The notes: a model not told the origin generated them from the sequence alone. Positions 1-13,769 are shown, counted from the first letter of the stretch. The stretch: 64,000 bases of DNA from Phymorhynchus buccinoides (GCA_017654935.2 CM065686.1:24788534-24852533); one strand, 5' to 3'. Numbers and translations are program-made.

Positions 1-918
1 CCACTGGATAGAATACCACATATGTAGGACAAAAGCCCACTGGACAGAATACCACCCATGTAAAACAAAAGCCCACTGGACAGAACACCACCCATGTAAA
101 ACAAAAGCCCACTGGACAGAACACCACCCATGTAGGACAAAAGCCCACTGGACAGAATACCACCCATGTAGGACAAAAGCCCACTGGATAGAATACCACC
201 CATGTAGGACAAAAGCCCACTGTAGGACAAAAGCCCACTGGATAGAATACCACATATGTAGGACAAAAGCCCACTGGATAGAATACCACATATGTAGGAC
301 AAAAGCCCACTGGATAGAATACCACCCATGTAGGACAAAAGCCCACTGGATAGAATACCACCCATGTAAAACAAAAGCCCACTGGATAGAATACCACATA
401 TGTAGGACAAAAGCCCACTGGATAGAATACCACATATGTAGGACAAAAGCCCACTGGATAGAATACCACATATGTAGGACAAAAGCCCACTGGATAGAAT
501 ACCACATATGTAGGACAAAAGCCCACTGGATAGAATACCACATATGTAGGACAAAAGCCCACTGGATAGAATACCACATATGTAGGACAAAAGCCCACTG
601 GATAGAATACCACATATGGATAGACAAAAGCCCACTGGATAGAATACCACATATGTAGGACAAAAGCCCACTGGATAGAATACCACATATGTAGGACAAA
701 AGCCCACTGGATAGAATACCACATATGTAGGACAAAAGCCCACTGGATAGAATACCACATATGTAGGACAAAAGCCCACTGGATAGAATACCACATATGT
801 AGGACAAAAGCCCACTGGATAGAATACCACATATGTAGGACAAAAGCCCACTGGATAGAATACCACATATGTAGGACAAAAGCCCACTGGATAGAATACC
901 ACATATGTAGGACAAAAG
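1..918 (-). repeat. 36-bp minisatellite array, orientation 1
   Basis: About 25 tandem copies of a 36-bp unit beginning CCCACTGGATAGAATACCAC and ending TATGTAGGACAAAAG. Variants differ at a few sites (GGATAG/GGACAG, ATATG/CCATG, TAGGAC/TAAAAC). The array runs off the left edge. The same unit lies in the opposite orientation at about 2550-5340. I see no gene here; the unit is a multiple of three and free of stops on the minus strand, so long open frames arise without coding selection. Confidence 0.95.
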
Positions 919-977
919 CCGAAAGTTATAAAGCAGCTTTAGAGTTAAAAAGCTGAAGTTGTAGCACTGAGAGAGTG

Positions 978-2545
<1,568 letters not shown>

Positions 2546-2548
2546 ACT

Positions 2549-3240
2549 TGTGGGCTCTTGTCCTAAATGGTTGGTGTTCTGTCCGATGGGCTTTTGTCCT
2601 ACAGGGGTGGTATTCTGTCTGGTGGGTTTTTGTCCTACATGGGTGAGATTCTGCCCAGTGGGCTTTTGTCATTTATGGGTGGTGTTTTGTCTGGTGGGCC
2701 TTTTGGGTGTTTTGTCCGGTGGGCTTTTGTCCTGCATGTGGGTCCAGTTTTGTCCTTCATGGGTGGTGTTTTGTTCCGGTGGGCTTTTGTCCTGCATGGG
2801 TAGTGTTTTGTTCAGTGGGTTTTTGTCCTTCATGGGTGGTGTTTTGTCCAGTGGGCTTTTGTCCTGCATGGGTAGTGTTTTGTCCAGTGGGTTTTTGTTC
2901 TGAATGGGTCTACACAAAGACTTCGGTGAATTTATTTCAAATCGCGGTTTTATTTCAAAACGTGTTGACACACACCAACGCGTTTCGAAATAAACTCAAC
3001 GCGTTTTGAAATAATTATTTCAAAACGCGTTGTTTGTCCAGTGGGTTTTTGTCCTGCGTGGGTAGTGTTTTGTCCAGTGGGTTTTTGTCCTTCATGGGTG
3101 GTGTTTTGTCCAGTGGGCTTTTGTCCTGCATGGGTAGTGTTTTGTCCAGTGGGTTTTTGTCCTTCATGGGTTGTTTTGTCCCTGAATGGGTCTACAGTGT
3201 GCAAAGATGGGTTGTTTTGTCCAGTGGGTTTTTGTCCTGA
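2549..3240 (+). repeat. 36-bp minisatellite, orientation 2, diverged block
   Basis: Units resembling the reverse complement of the array at 1-918, reading GTGGGCTTTTGTCCTACATG with a GGTGTTTTGTCC half. They are broken at about 2905-3035 by the CGCG/TTTGAAATAA module. A closely similar block is at 5335-5660, so this part was copied as a unit longer than 36 bp. Confidence 0.9.
2997..3032. repeat. Perfect 36-bp palindrome
   Basis: The arm CAACGCGTTTTGAAATAA is followed immediately by its exact reverse complement, with no loop. The core TTTGAAATAATTATTTCAAA could form a cruciform. A near-palindromic relative is at about 5735-5775. Function unknown. Confidence 0.9.
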
Positions 3241-3303
3241 ATGGGTGAAATTTATTTCAATTTTGAAATAATTTAAAGCACTGGTGTAATTCCCTTTAAT
3301 TGA

Positions 3304-5068
3304 ATGACTCTATTTGATCCAGAGCTATTCTGCCCGATGGGCTTTTGTCCCACATATGTGGTATTCTATCTAGTGGGCTTTTGTCTTACATGGGTGGCAT
3401 TCTGCCCGATGGGCTTTTGTCCCACATATGTGGTATTCTATCCAGTGGGCTTTTGTCCTACATATGTGGTATTCTATCCAGTGGGCTTTTGTCTTACATG
3501 GGTGGTATTCTGCCCGATGGGCTTTTGTCCCACATATGTGGTATTCTATCCAGTGGGCTTTTGTCCCACATATGTGGTATTCTATCCAGTGGGCTTTTGT
3601 CCTACATGGGTGGTATTCTATCCAGTGGGCTTTTGTCCTACATATGTGGTATTCTATCCAGTGGGCTTTTGTCTTACATAATTATGTGGTATTCTATCCA
3701 GTGGGCTTTTGTCCCACATATGTGGTATTCTATCCAGTGGGCTTTTGTCCTACATATGTGGTATTCTATCCAGTGGGCTTTTGTCCTACATGGGTGGTAT
3801 TCTATCCAGTGGGCTTTTGTCCTACATATGTGGTATTCTATCCAGTGGGCTTTTGTCCTACATGGGTGGCATTGGGCTTTTGTCCCACATATGTGGTATT
3901 CTATCCAGTGGCTTTTGTCCCACATATGTGGTATTCTGCCCGATGGGCTTTTGTCCCACATATAGTTTTGTACTACATATGTGGTAGTCTATCCAGGGCT
4001 TTTGTCTTACATGGGTGGTATTCTGCCCGATGGGCTTTTGTCCTACATATGTGGTATTCTATCCAGTGGGCTTTTGTCTTACATGGGTGGCATTCTGCCC
4101 GATGGGCTTTTGTCCCACATATGTGGTATTCTATCCAGTGGGCTTTTGTCTTACATGGGTGGCATTCTGCCCGATGGGCTTTTGTCCTACATATGTGGTA
4201 TTCTATCCAGTGGGCTTTTGTCTTACATGGGTGGCATTCTGCCCGATGGGCTTTTGTCCTACATATGTGGTATTCTATCTAGTGGGCTTTTGTCTTACAT
4301 GGGTGGCATTCTGCCCGATGGGCTTTTGTCCTACATATGTGGTATTCTATCCAGTGGGCTTTTGTCTTACATGGGTGGTATTCTGCCCGATGGTGGGCTT
4401 TTGTCCTACATATGTGGTATTCTATCTAGTGGGCTTTTGTCTTACATGGGTGGCATTCTGCCCGATGGGCTTTTGTCCCACATATGTGGTATTCTATCCA
4501 GTGGGCTTTTGTCTTACATGGGTGGTATTCTATCCATATGGGCTTTTGTCCTACATATGTGGTATTCTATCCAGTGGGCTTTTGTCCTACATATGTGGTA
4601 TTCTATCCAGTGGGCTTTTGTCTTACATGGGTGGCATTCTGCCCGATGGGCTTTTGTCCTACATATTCGATCCAGTGGTATTCTATCCAGTGGGCTTTTG
4701 TCTTACATGGGTGGCATTCTGCCCGATGGGCTTTTGTCCCTACATATGTGGTATTCTATCCAGTGGGCTTTTGTCTTACATGGGTGGTATTCTGCCCAGT
4801 GGGCTTTTGTCCTACATATGTGGTATTCTATCCAGTGGGCTTTTGTCTTACATGGGTGGCATTCTGCCCGATGGGCTTTTGTCCTACATATGTGGTATTC
4901 TATCCAGTGGGCTTTTGTCTTACATGGGTGGCATTCTGCCCTGCATGGGTGATGGGCTTTTGTCCTACATATGTGGTATTCTATCCAGTGGGCTTTTGTC
5001 CTACATATGTGGTATTCTATCCAGTGGGCTTTTGTTTTCCATGGGTGGTGTTCTGTCCGGTGTATTTT
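3304..5068 (+). repeat. 36-bp minisatellite, orientation 2, with a 72-bp higher-order repeat
   Basis: About 48 units. Two variants alternate over about 4010-4960: one carries ATATGTGGTATTCTATCCAG, the other ATGGGTGGCATTCTGCCCGA, giving a 72-bp period. All three plus frames stay open for hundreds of bases (hypothetical products of about 200-350 residues, Cys-rich with a 12-residue period). A stop-free unit divisible by three explains that without selection, so no CDS is called. Confidence 0.93.
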
Positions 5069-5800
5069 GAAATAATTTATTTCAAATCGCGATTTTATTT
5101 CACAACATGTCGTCAGATCACCGCCACGCTTTGAAATAAAATCAACGCGTTTTGAAATAATTTAAAGCACCGGTTTAATTCCCTTTAATTGAATGACTTT
5201 ATTTGATCCAGTGGTATTCTGCCCGATGGGCTTTTGTCCTACATATGTGGTATTCTATCCAGTGGGCTTTTGTCCTACATGAGGGGTATTCTGTCCGGTT
5301 GGCTTTTGTCCTATATGAGCGGTATTCTGTCTGGTGGGCTCTTGTCCTAAATGGTTGGTGTTCTGTCTGATGGGCTTTTGTCCTACAGGAGTGGTATTCT
5401 GTCCGGTGGGTTTTTGTCCTACATGGGTGAGATTCTGCCCAGTGGGTTTTTGTCCTTCATGGGTGGTGTTTTGTCTGGTGGGCCTTTTTGGTGTTTTGTC
5501 CGGTGGGCTTTTGTCCTGCATGGGTAGTGTTTTGTTCAGTGGGTTTTTGTCCTTCATGGGTGGTGTTTTGTCCAGGGACTTTTGTCCTGCGTGGGTAGTG
5601 TTTTGTCCAGTGTGTTTTTGTCCTTCATGGGTGGTGTTTTGTCCAGTGGGTCTACACAAAGACTTCGGTGAATTTATTTCAAATCGCGGTTTTATTTCAA
5701 AACGTGTCGACACACACCAACGCGTTTTGAAATAAACTCAACGCGTTTTGAAATAATTATTTCAAAGCGCGTTGTTATTTCAAAGCGCGTCGTCACAGAG
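5069..5800 (+). repeat. Repeat-array end block: TTTGAAATAA modules plus diverged 36-bp units
   Basis: The 95-bp stretch at 5140-5235 matches 3245-3340 (both contain CCCTTTAATTGAATGACT), and 5335-5780 matches 2549-3035. The array therefore grew by segmental copying as well as by unit-level slippage. No gene seen. Confidence 0.85.
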
Positions 5801-5851
5801 CACTTCATAACAAGAGGCAAAGCCTGCAAGGCTCACGTCTGATTTATATTA

Positions 5852-5897
5852 CTATAGCAGGCATGGGAATTCCCATGACAATTCCCATGCCTGTATA
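5852..5897. repeat. Small hairpin
   Basis: CAGGCATGGGAATT is followed after 8 bases by its exact reverse complement, with further pairing of the flanking TATAG bases. It may be a relic of a foldback transposon end; it shares CAGGCATGG with the end of the MITE at 37533. Confidence 0.75.
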
Positions 5898-6122
5898 GAG
5901 AGAATACTGTTATGTAGACGTACACTTGTGCATCTATTTTACTGTGTAAATTAAAATTATTTCTATGCATTAAATTACCCCTACCCATTTCTTTAAAATT
6001 TAATTATATGTATGCGCATGTAACATAGTGGAGCCCTATTTTTATTTTTGGCAAACAAGTAAAATTGAAAAGCATATTGACCAAGCTTTCAGAAAAAACA
6101 TAGTGACCAATCCCCCCTCCCG

Positions 6123-6123
<1 letters not shown>

Positions 6124-6187
<64 letters not shown>

Positions 6188-6190
6188 CCC
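6124..6190. repeat. Poly-C tract and short (CA)n
   Basis: About 50 consecutive C bases, then CA repeats and another C run. A G/C homopolymer of this length is prone to assembly and length error. A smaller C-rich tract is at 6430-6460. Confidence 0.95.
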
Positions 6191-7011
6191 CCGCCGGGGT
6201 AAGGGAGGTCTACGGACACCTGTAGTAGGCCTACAGTCTTTGCCTGTGGGTCTAAGCCTCTTACTCTTAGAAAATTAATAATTGAAGTTGCGTGATTCGT
6301 AAGGCCATACTCCTGATCTGTTACTGTTTTAAACTGATTGTTCATGCGATGAAAACTTGTTCCACATCATCTACATTTCTGTAAGATATTTTATATTAGT
6401 CCTAATATTTTATTTTCGTTTCGTTAATTCCCCCCCCCCCCACCCCACCCCACCCCCCCTCTGCCACAAAGCAAAGGTCAAGGTCACAGCCAGCAAGCTC
6501 ATCCATGTTTATCTTCCCCTGTACAGTCTTTGCACATGGTGATCAATCGTCTAGGCCTAACAAAGGATTCGTACGTCGAAGGCAGTGAAATCGACGAACC
6601 CTGGATTTTCCGTATATTTTTTTTCAAGACTGAAATGAATGTGGGCTAAATGTTAAGTACGTCGTCTTGATTATGAGGTAAGGCATGCAGATCTCTTATT
6701 CTCTAGGCCTAGGCCTTGTTGCCGGAAGTGCGGTAGGCTAAGTTATGCGCAGAGATGATGTGCAAATGAACACGAACAACCGTTACTCAAAGGCGCAAAT
6801 AAAGCTAAACAACCGGGCCGTCAACGCACACACTCGGTACATCCATTTGTTACAGAAAATATAAGTTGACGACGTTAAAATGTAGGGCCTACCTATTTGT
6901 ACACACCTGAAGTCTTGTGTTTCTTTTTAAAGAGCGTTTTTGTATATCTAATGGAGAGTCTTCTTTCCAGTATGTATCTCCTAGTCCTACTCGGTACAAC
7001 ACAACAGTTAC
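6191..7011. other. Unique-looking intergenic sequence
   Basis: No gene, RNA or element recognised. Open frames are short and lack family resemblance. Confidence 0.4.
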
Positions 7012-7408
7012 AGTAATCTCTGCAACAAATGATTTTTTTTCTTTTGTTCCTTACCGATGTATCTGACTGCTTTGATTGCCATGACTTGAAGGCTCACGTC
7101 AAAATCAAGTATCCTGCTAACTTTAACCCTCTAACATCTTATGGTTTTTTTGAGAAAATGACAACGTTAAAGTTTCAGTGGAGAGTGAGAGTCTTCTTTA
7201 GTTTGAAGAGTGTGACTGAGTCAAGGTTAAAGGTTGCACAACAGTAATCTCTGCAACAAATGATTATCTTTATTTTGTTCTTTATCAATGTATCTGACTG
7301 CTTTGATCGTCGTGACTTGAAGGCTCACGTCAAAATCAAGTATCCTGCTAACTTTAACCCTCTAACACCTTATATGTTTCGAGAAAATGACAACGTTAAG
7401 GTTTGAGT
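7012..7408. repeat. Direct duplication of about 165 bp
   Basis: The segment at about 7012-7177 (starting with TAATCTCTGCAACAAATGAT and including CTTGAAGGCTCACGTCAAAA) recurs at about 7243-7408 with few changes, 231 bases downstream. The second copy runs into the CA microsatellite. No coding content seen. Confidence 0.85.
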
Positions 7409-7436
7409 TAAGGTTAAAGGTTGGGGCCACGGACGC

Positions 7437-7558
<122 letters not shown>

Positions 7559-8052
7559 CACACAGACACACAACCGAACATGACTCACTTTGTTTTAAAA
7601 AACGACGTGAGCCAAAAATTAGAGTTGGTTACCTCCATTACTCGGTCAAATACTATAGCAACAATGCAACAATGGCATCGAAACTTGAAACCGCAGGATG
7701 CGAGTTAGCGACTTACAAACTTTTTTTTTATAGAAAAATAAGGGGTGCCACAAACTGATAAAACTTGCAAAATGTGACGTAAAAATATAAATGACATCAA
7801 TTTTTAGAATGACGCATGGTGTTCTAAGTGCTGTATGTCGGCTCAAACACACGAGACGAGAGCTGCCGGGGATCTACCTGATGGTAGAGTAACTTCCCCT
7901 GTTTGACCGATTGAATTAGGCAAGATCACTCATGAAATTACTCCCCTTCATTATTTCCGAACAATTCCTATTACCTCCTTGCTGTTTTAATACTTTTTTT
8001 TAAAGATTTTAAATTGTTATAAATGCGACAGATAGTGGAAAATGAAAGAATC

Positions 8053-8163
<111 letters not shown>

Positions 8164-8650
8164 GAACTTGTCTACAATATTGTTTGTTTTGGACAATCCA
8201 ATCTGGTAGATCCTTATTTCATATTAATCGTCGCTAAGTTTATTCGTCATCATTTTTACTAAAGTGATGTCACTGTCCACCGTCATTTTTGTCATTGCAT
8301 CACAAGTTGTTTACGTCTTTACGTCATGTGTGTCACTATGTCATATCTATTGTTAGCACTGGACAACGGATTGAACCCGAAACGTCGTGATTTGTTTTGC
8401 TCTGTGTTTTGTTTTAGTAAACCTTTTATTTTGGGTTTCAATTTCGACTCTGTTTTAATTTGTTTTAAATTGTTACTTTATTGGTGATATCATTGTACCG
8501 GCTGTGGTTGGCAAAAAAAGAAAAAAAAGAAGCTTGTATAACCCAAACAACAACAAAATGTAACGACAGAAAAAAAAGTGTATGAAGGTCTTGCGCTAAA
8601 TCCAGAGAATGACTTTTGTGATCGTCAATAATTAGGTATACTCATATATA

Positions 8651-8800
8651 CATCTGCATCGTTAAAAATTCGGGACTTTCCTGGAGTTGCACTGCCTCTG
8701 GGCATTGCCTCCAGGATCGTTCCCACCATCTTTATATCTACTAATGTCCCATATGTGTCTGTTTCAGACCGGAGGACGTTAAACGGATTTTCATCATCTA
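8651..8800. repeat. Dispersed repeat family R3, copy 1
   Basis: Contains CTGGGCATTGCCTCCAGGAT and GTCCCATATGTGTCTG. Related copies are at about 10224-10340 and 47752-47905, sharing a lead of the form ATCTGTATTA..AAATCGGGAC and the block GGCATTGCCTCCAG. Probably an uncharacterised SINE or MITE; I do not recognise the family. Confidence 0.7.
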
Positions 8801-8802
8801 GG

Positions 8803-9032
8803 TATTAGGTATTAGGTACTTTATAGTCAGAGAGGCGTCTCTGTCAAATTCGGGTTGCTCCCACCTGGAGAGCGCGTCGCAGCCAGAGGCGCGCCACCCA
8901 ATTTTTTTTTTTTAATTTTGCATGCGATTTTTGTGTGACTGATGAGGGGGGGAGGGGGGGGGGGTAAATTTTGACCAAATCAACTTCTTCGTTGCCACTG
9001 GGTTTAGCGTGTGCTACGTGCATGGGCACACG

Positions 9033-9063
<31 letters not shown>

Positions 9064-9188
9064 TCCATGTTCAGACCGTAAGGCCCAGTGCAAAGTGAGA
9101 GGAAACATCCCCTGTACCCAGGTTCGAACTCGGGTTTACTTGACACGAAGCGAACGCGCTGCCTCTGTGCCACTCTACACCTCAAGAG
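8803..9188 (-). mobile_element. tRNA-derived SINE
   Basis: On the minus strand the head (about 9188-9115) has an A-box-like TGGCACAGAGGC and a B-box-like GAGTTCGAACC at tRNA spacing. Next comes a core with GGATGAGACGATAAACCGAG, which I recognise as a block shared by many molluscan and other invertebrate SINEs. The 3' part is a CTCCAGGTGGGAGCAACCCG-type segment. It ends in a short direct-repeat tail (TACCTAA units) at 8803-8820. Exact family name not assigned. Confidence 0.8.
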
Positions 9189-9459
9189 CAATCAAGGACA
9201 CCACATTTGGTGACTGTCAACCTTGATAACTCATAAAATGTAGAACTCAAACCTCTCCAACTACTTTGTCAGGGTTCCACATCTATCTAATGCTTTTTCT
9301 TAGACTGACATCAACACGATGTTCGTGCGCACGTTTTACTGCACAGCGGTCAGAAATGACAACATAATTGGCCCACTCTCCGAAATTCAATAGGGAGGGA
9401 AACAGATTGCGAGTGCACAGGCTGCATTGTATTGTATTTTATTGGAACCTTATAATAAT

Positions 9460-9466
9460 CATCATC

Positions 9467-9503
<37 letters not shown>

Positions 9504-9507
9504 TAAC

Positions 9508-9539
<32 letters not shown>

Positions 9540-9540
9540 C
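9460..9540. repeat. (AAT)n/(ATC)n microsatellite
   Basis: AAT trinucleotides followed by ATC trinucleotides. Confidence 0.95.
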
Positions 9541-9599
9541 CATATAGTAATAAGCCAAGTGTCCGTCCGTGTGTGTGTGTGTGTCTGAAACACAAAACA

Positions 9600-10706
9600 G
9601 GCCTTATAACTCCGCCGTTTTTCGACCGAATCGCTTCAAATTTGCTGTGAGCCCTAACGGAGCGATGGCAACGGCAACCGAGGTGGCCATATCATTTGCG
9701 CGGTTTCGCAAATGCGCGAAACGCGCATCCACCGGCCTCTCGGCGCCCGTATCTCCGGCGTTTCTGGGCCGATTGCCTTCCACTTTGGCAGGTAGATGAC
9801 CGGGGACGGTGGCTATCGGTGTGCCAAACTGGAAGCGAATCGGTTCAGAAACGCGCGCGCTATATGCCACTTCATCTTTGCACGAATAACTCCGCCGTTA
9901 CTTAACCGATTCACTTCCAATTTGCTGTCAGGCTTGCTATGGCCGGGGTAAAGCATAGCAGGAAATTTGAACAGCATCCGTTCATAAACGCGCGCGATAT
10001 GCACCAATTTACAGTTTTCCTCACTAGGCCAAACGGGATCTGTCCAAACGTGCTGTTATTAAAGGTGGGGGGCGGGGGGAACTGCTGTGTGCATGAGACC
10101 GTGGTTCACACGTGCTGGGGTGACGAGTAGGTCAGCAGAGCTGGTTATGGGTGGGGTAGGGGGTGGCTGGGTGGGCGGAAGGATGGTGGGGCGGGGTAGT
10201 GGAGATTACAACAGGATGACACTACACGTATCTGTATTATTAAAAAATCGGGACATTACTGGCTTAGCACTGCCTCCAGGCATTGCCTCCAGTATTGTTC
10301 CCACAATCTTTGTATTTACAAATGCCCCACATGCTGAAAGGCCGAACTAAGTTGGCTTTCAGTTCGTTTTTCTGTTTTTGTCCTTTGCCAATCTATGATC
10401 GCAAAGGAGTAAGTTTTCCTTCAGGTTTGTTTCCTTTTTTTGTTCGTTTGTTGTTCTTTTCTGTCTATCCTAAGGATCTCCCGAACCGCTTGACCGAATC
10501 ACTTCAAATTTTGTGTGGTGGTGTATCCGTATGAGAGGAAAGCATACGCACAAAACTTTTCGCCGCTCTGACCTTGACCTTGGCGTATGACCTTGAAAAC
10601 CCAAAATCGTTAAGGGGCCATAACTTCCACACCGCAGGTCCTGGAGTCATGAAACTTGGCATGGAGGTACTTTCGCTTATGGCCGTTGTGGCCGGGGCAA
10701 AGCCGG
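9600..10706. repeat. Scattered decayed copies of the AACTCCGCCG motif
   Basis: The module TATAACTCCGCCGTTT then CCGAATCGCTTCAAATTTGC occurs at about 9604, 9888 and 10480 in diverged forms, ahead of the regular satellite at 10730. It looks like the older edge of the same repeat. Short open frames here follow from the repeat and are not called as genes. Confidence 0.6.
10224..10340. repeat. Dispersed repeat family R3, copy 2
   Basis: Shares AGGCATTGCCTCCAGTATTG and TTTGTATTTACAAATG with the copy at 47752-47905, to which it is closer than to the copy at 8651. Confidence 0.7.
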
Positions 10707-10729
10707 GCAGCAAATTTGAAGAGAATCGA

Positions 10730-11335
10730 GAGAGAACGTCACTCTCAGAGCAGCGCCAACGGGAAACGGGGCCTTATAACTCCGCCGTTTCTTAACCGAA
10801 TCACTTCAAATTTGCTGTACTCAGCGTTACCAGTACTTGGCGTTACCGTTACTAGGCGTTGCCATTACTAGGGAGAGCGCATCACTCTCAGAGCAGCGCC
10901 AACGGAAAACATGACCTTATTACTCCGCCTTTTCTTAACCGAATCACTTCAAATTTGCTGTACTCAGCGCTACCAGTACTTGGCGTTACCGTTACTAGGC
11001 GTTGCCATTACTAGGGAGAGCGCATCACTCTCAGAGCAGCGCCAACGGGAAACATGGGGCCTTATAACTCCGCCTTTTCTTAACCGAATCACTTCAAATT
11101 TGCTGTACTCAGCGCTACCAGTACTTGGCGTTACCGTTACTAGGCGTTACCGTTACTAGGGAGAGCGAGTCACTCTCAGAGCAGCGCCAACGGGAAACGG
11201 GGCCTTTTAACTCCGCCGTTTCTTAACCGAAACACTTCAAATTTGCTGTACTCAGCGTTACCAGTACTTGGCGTTACCGTTACTAGGCGTTACCGTTACT
11301 AGGCGTTACCGGTACTCGGCGTTGCGCTAGTAATA
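10730..11335 (+). repeat. ~143-bp tandem satellite, about four copies
   Basis: Each unit contains CTCTCAGAGCAGCGCCAACG, then TAACTCCGCC, then CGAATCACTTCAAATTTGCT, then CAGTACTTGGCGTTACCGTT. Unit starts near 10771, 10914, 11060 and 11202 give spacings of 142-146. Within the unit a short GGCGTTACCGTTACTA subrepeat varies in number. Confidence 0.9.
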
Positions 11336-11400
11336 ATAATAATGATAAAGAATATTTATATAGCGTGCGTTCTAGGTGTACTACTTATGGCGCTTTACAA
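11336..11400 (-). repeat. Retroelement-type tail (reverse orientation)
   Basis: Reverse complement reads TTGTAAAGCGCCAT, then a TATATAAATATTCTTTATC-type stretch, then ATT repeats. The same TGTAAAGCGC plus ATT-repeat ending is at 26955-27047 and 62035-62122, consistent with the 3' tail of a LINE or SINE family. Confidence 0.55.
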
Positions 11401-11638
11401 AAAAATAAGAATCGCTCCACATACAAAATTACAGTCATATCAAACATACTAGGCGCGCTCGCATACCGGACCCACGCACGCACGTACATACACACACGCG
11501 CGTGTGTGCGACCCCCAATCCTCTCCTAACCTTAATTGTTACGGGCGGCAAACTCGAAAATATCGTTTTACAAGCTTAGCCTACTTACTGGATGAGTGAA
11601 TGTTCCAGGTCTAAGAATTAGCCAAATTTGTATTCGTC

Positions 11639-12365
<727 letters not shown>

Positions 12366-12373
12366 TATCAAAC

Positions 12374-12612
12374 AATTTGTCATTATGTATGAAATTGCTA
12401 AAATTTGAATTTAAAAGCTTAGGAAGGTGAAAATTTAATTCAATTGGACAATGATCAAAAAATTATGTAAGAGACTTTACCTTTATGTTTATAATGCCTT
12501 TTGTCATCTCTTGTGAGCAAGCAAAGTAATCTACTACACTACATCCTTTGGGCGTATAGCATGTGTATTGTCCTTTGAGATCACCTAGTGTTCTCCCGTT
12601 TAAGATATACAT
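12374..12612 (-). repeat. Inverted duplicate of part of LINE ORF2
   Basis: The reverse complement matches 14653-14888 (end of the endonuclease domain) with about five differences over 236 bases. The junction with ORF1 sequence is at 12612/12613 and the other end abuts the CA block. It lies directly before ORF1 in the opposite orientation. Confidence 0.9.
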
Positions 12613-13769
12613 CTCTTTCTCCTGAGAACAATGAAAAACCCTCTTGTTCTAACGAACAAATCACAAACACCACTGTTCGCGTTGAAAAAGCTGCAAAACC
12701 CTCATCTGCCAAACACATTGAAAAATCCAAGACATGTTCAGAGAATATCATTGACCGTCCCTTTGCAGCAGCAGATGATGATGATAATTCGAGTTGTGTC
12801 ACAGAAACTGATACAGAATCTTCAAATTATGATGGTGAAACGGATGATGACCTGCCACATGTCCTGATGCTCCAGGATTCAGCGCTGAAATGGATTGAGC
12901 CAGACAGACTGGGAGGTTCCTATGGTCTTCGCGTTCAGTCAAAGAAAACGGCTACACTAGATGACTGTGATGCAGCTATTCATAACATTCGTTCCTCTCC
13001 AGATGCTGTTCTTATTCACGTGGGCATCAACAATCTGAAGGAGCAGTCAGCCGAAACAAGCAGCAAAACATTGATTCATTGTGTCCAGAAAATCAGAGAC
13101 AAACACAGAAAGACCCGAGTTGTTGTTAGCGGCGCAGTCTGTGCTGGGAATACAAACATCATTGCTAAAAGCAAACTGTACAATGCACTCGTGCAAGCGC
13201 ATTTTGTTGAGGACAAAAGTGTTACCTTCTTATCCCAAGACACTTTCAGAACCAACGATCGAAACATGAAGGACGACTTCCACCCAACCAAAAAAGGCAC
13301 GAGGATCCTAGCAGGCAATATTGGAAGACATCTGCACGGGCTGTTCTGGAAACAGTCACCCGCTCGAAAACAACAAAACCAACATCAAAAGAGGATCAGC
13401 TACAAAGACAGCAGAAGGGAATTTCGTCATTCTGGCCCAAACCATCAAAGCCGTGGTGATATGCAGTCAGGAAACCGATCCTATCAGCAAGAACGAAATC
13501 TCAAAAATCATCCTGAAAAAGGCTTCAATGATCATCGTCCACAACGCTACAGAAACCGACCTGAACGACGTTTCAATGATCGGGAACGCTACTCTGACGA
13601 TGAACATGAAATCAACAGAGACCAGAGAAATCAACAATACGGACGAGGCAACAGAACCTTCCGTGGGCAACGACCTTATGGTGGAGGCAGAGGACAATGG
13701 AGATCTCCAGATGGTGACTACCGGCCGAGATACAGGAACTACCATTGGAGGCCAGATAATTATGATTAG
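12588..13769 (+). CDS. LINE ORF1 protein with SGNH-hydrolase-like domain
   Basis: Open for 393 codons. The first eight or nine codons come from the inverted ORF2 fragment, so the authentic N-terminus is probably missing and the true ORF1 sequence begins at about 12613. Residues ~90-250 look like an SGNH/GDSL hydrolase fold: a QDSALKW block in the nucleophile position, HVGINNL as the G.N block, and DDFHPT as the C-terminal D..H block. Such esterase-like domains are known in ORF1 proteins of some LINE clades. The C-terminal ~130 residues are basic and rich in Arg, Gln, Asn and Gly (RGNRTFRGQRPYGGGRG), suggesting RNA binding in the retrotransposon RNP. It lies 204 bases before ORF2 on the same strand. 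Intact from 12613. Confidence 0.75.
   Translation: MFSRLRYTSLSPENNEKPSCSNEQITNTTVRVEKAAKPSSAKHIEKSKTCSENIIDRPFAAADDDDNSSCVTETDTESSNYDGETDDDLPHVLMLQDSALKWIEPDRLGGSYGLRVQSKKTATLDDCDAAIHNIRSSPDAVLIHVGINNLKEQSAETSSKTLIHCVQKIRDKHRKTRVVVSGAVCAGNTNIIAKSKLYNALVQAHFVEDKSVTFLSQDTFRTNDRNMKDDFHPTKKGTRILAGNIGRHLHGLFWKQSPARKQQNQHQKRISYKDSRREFRHSGPNHQSRGDMQSGNRSYQQERNLKNHPEKGFNDHRPQRYRNRPERRFNDRERYSDDEHEINRDQRNQQYGRGNRTFRGQRPYGGGRGQWRSPDGDYRPRYRNYHWRPDNYD

Noticed and set aside
3345..5134. Cys-rich repeat proteins of 200-350 residues
   Set aside because: All three frames are open because the unit is divisible by three and stop-free; no start context, no splice signals, no conserved domain.
8340..8470. Penelope-type terminal sequence (CCCGAAACGTCG motif)
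   Set aside because: The motif resembles sequences near some Penelope ends, but no GIY-YIG or RT homology lies next to it and no paired repeat is seen.
9110..9188. tRNA gene on the minus strand
   Set aside because: A- and B-box-like sequences are present, but the arms do not pair as a tRNA and a SINE body follows, so it is a SINE head.
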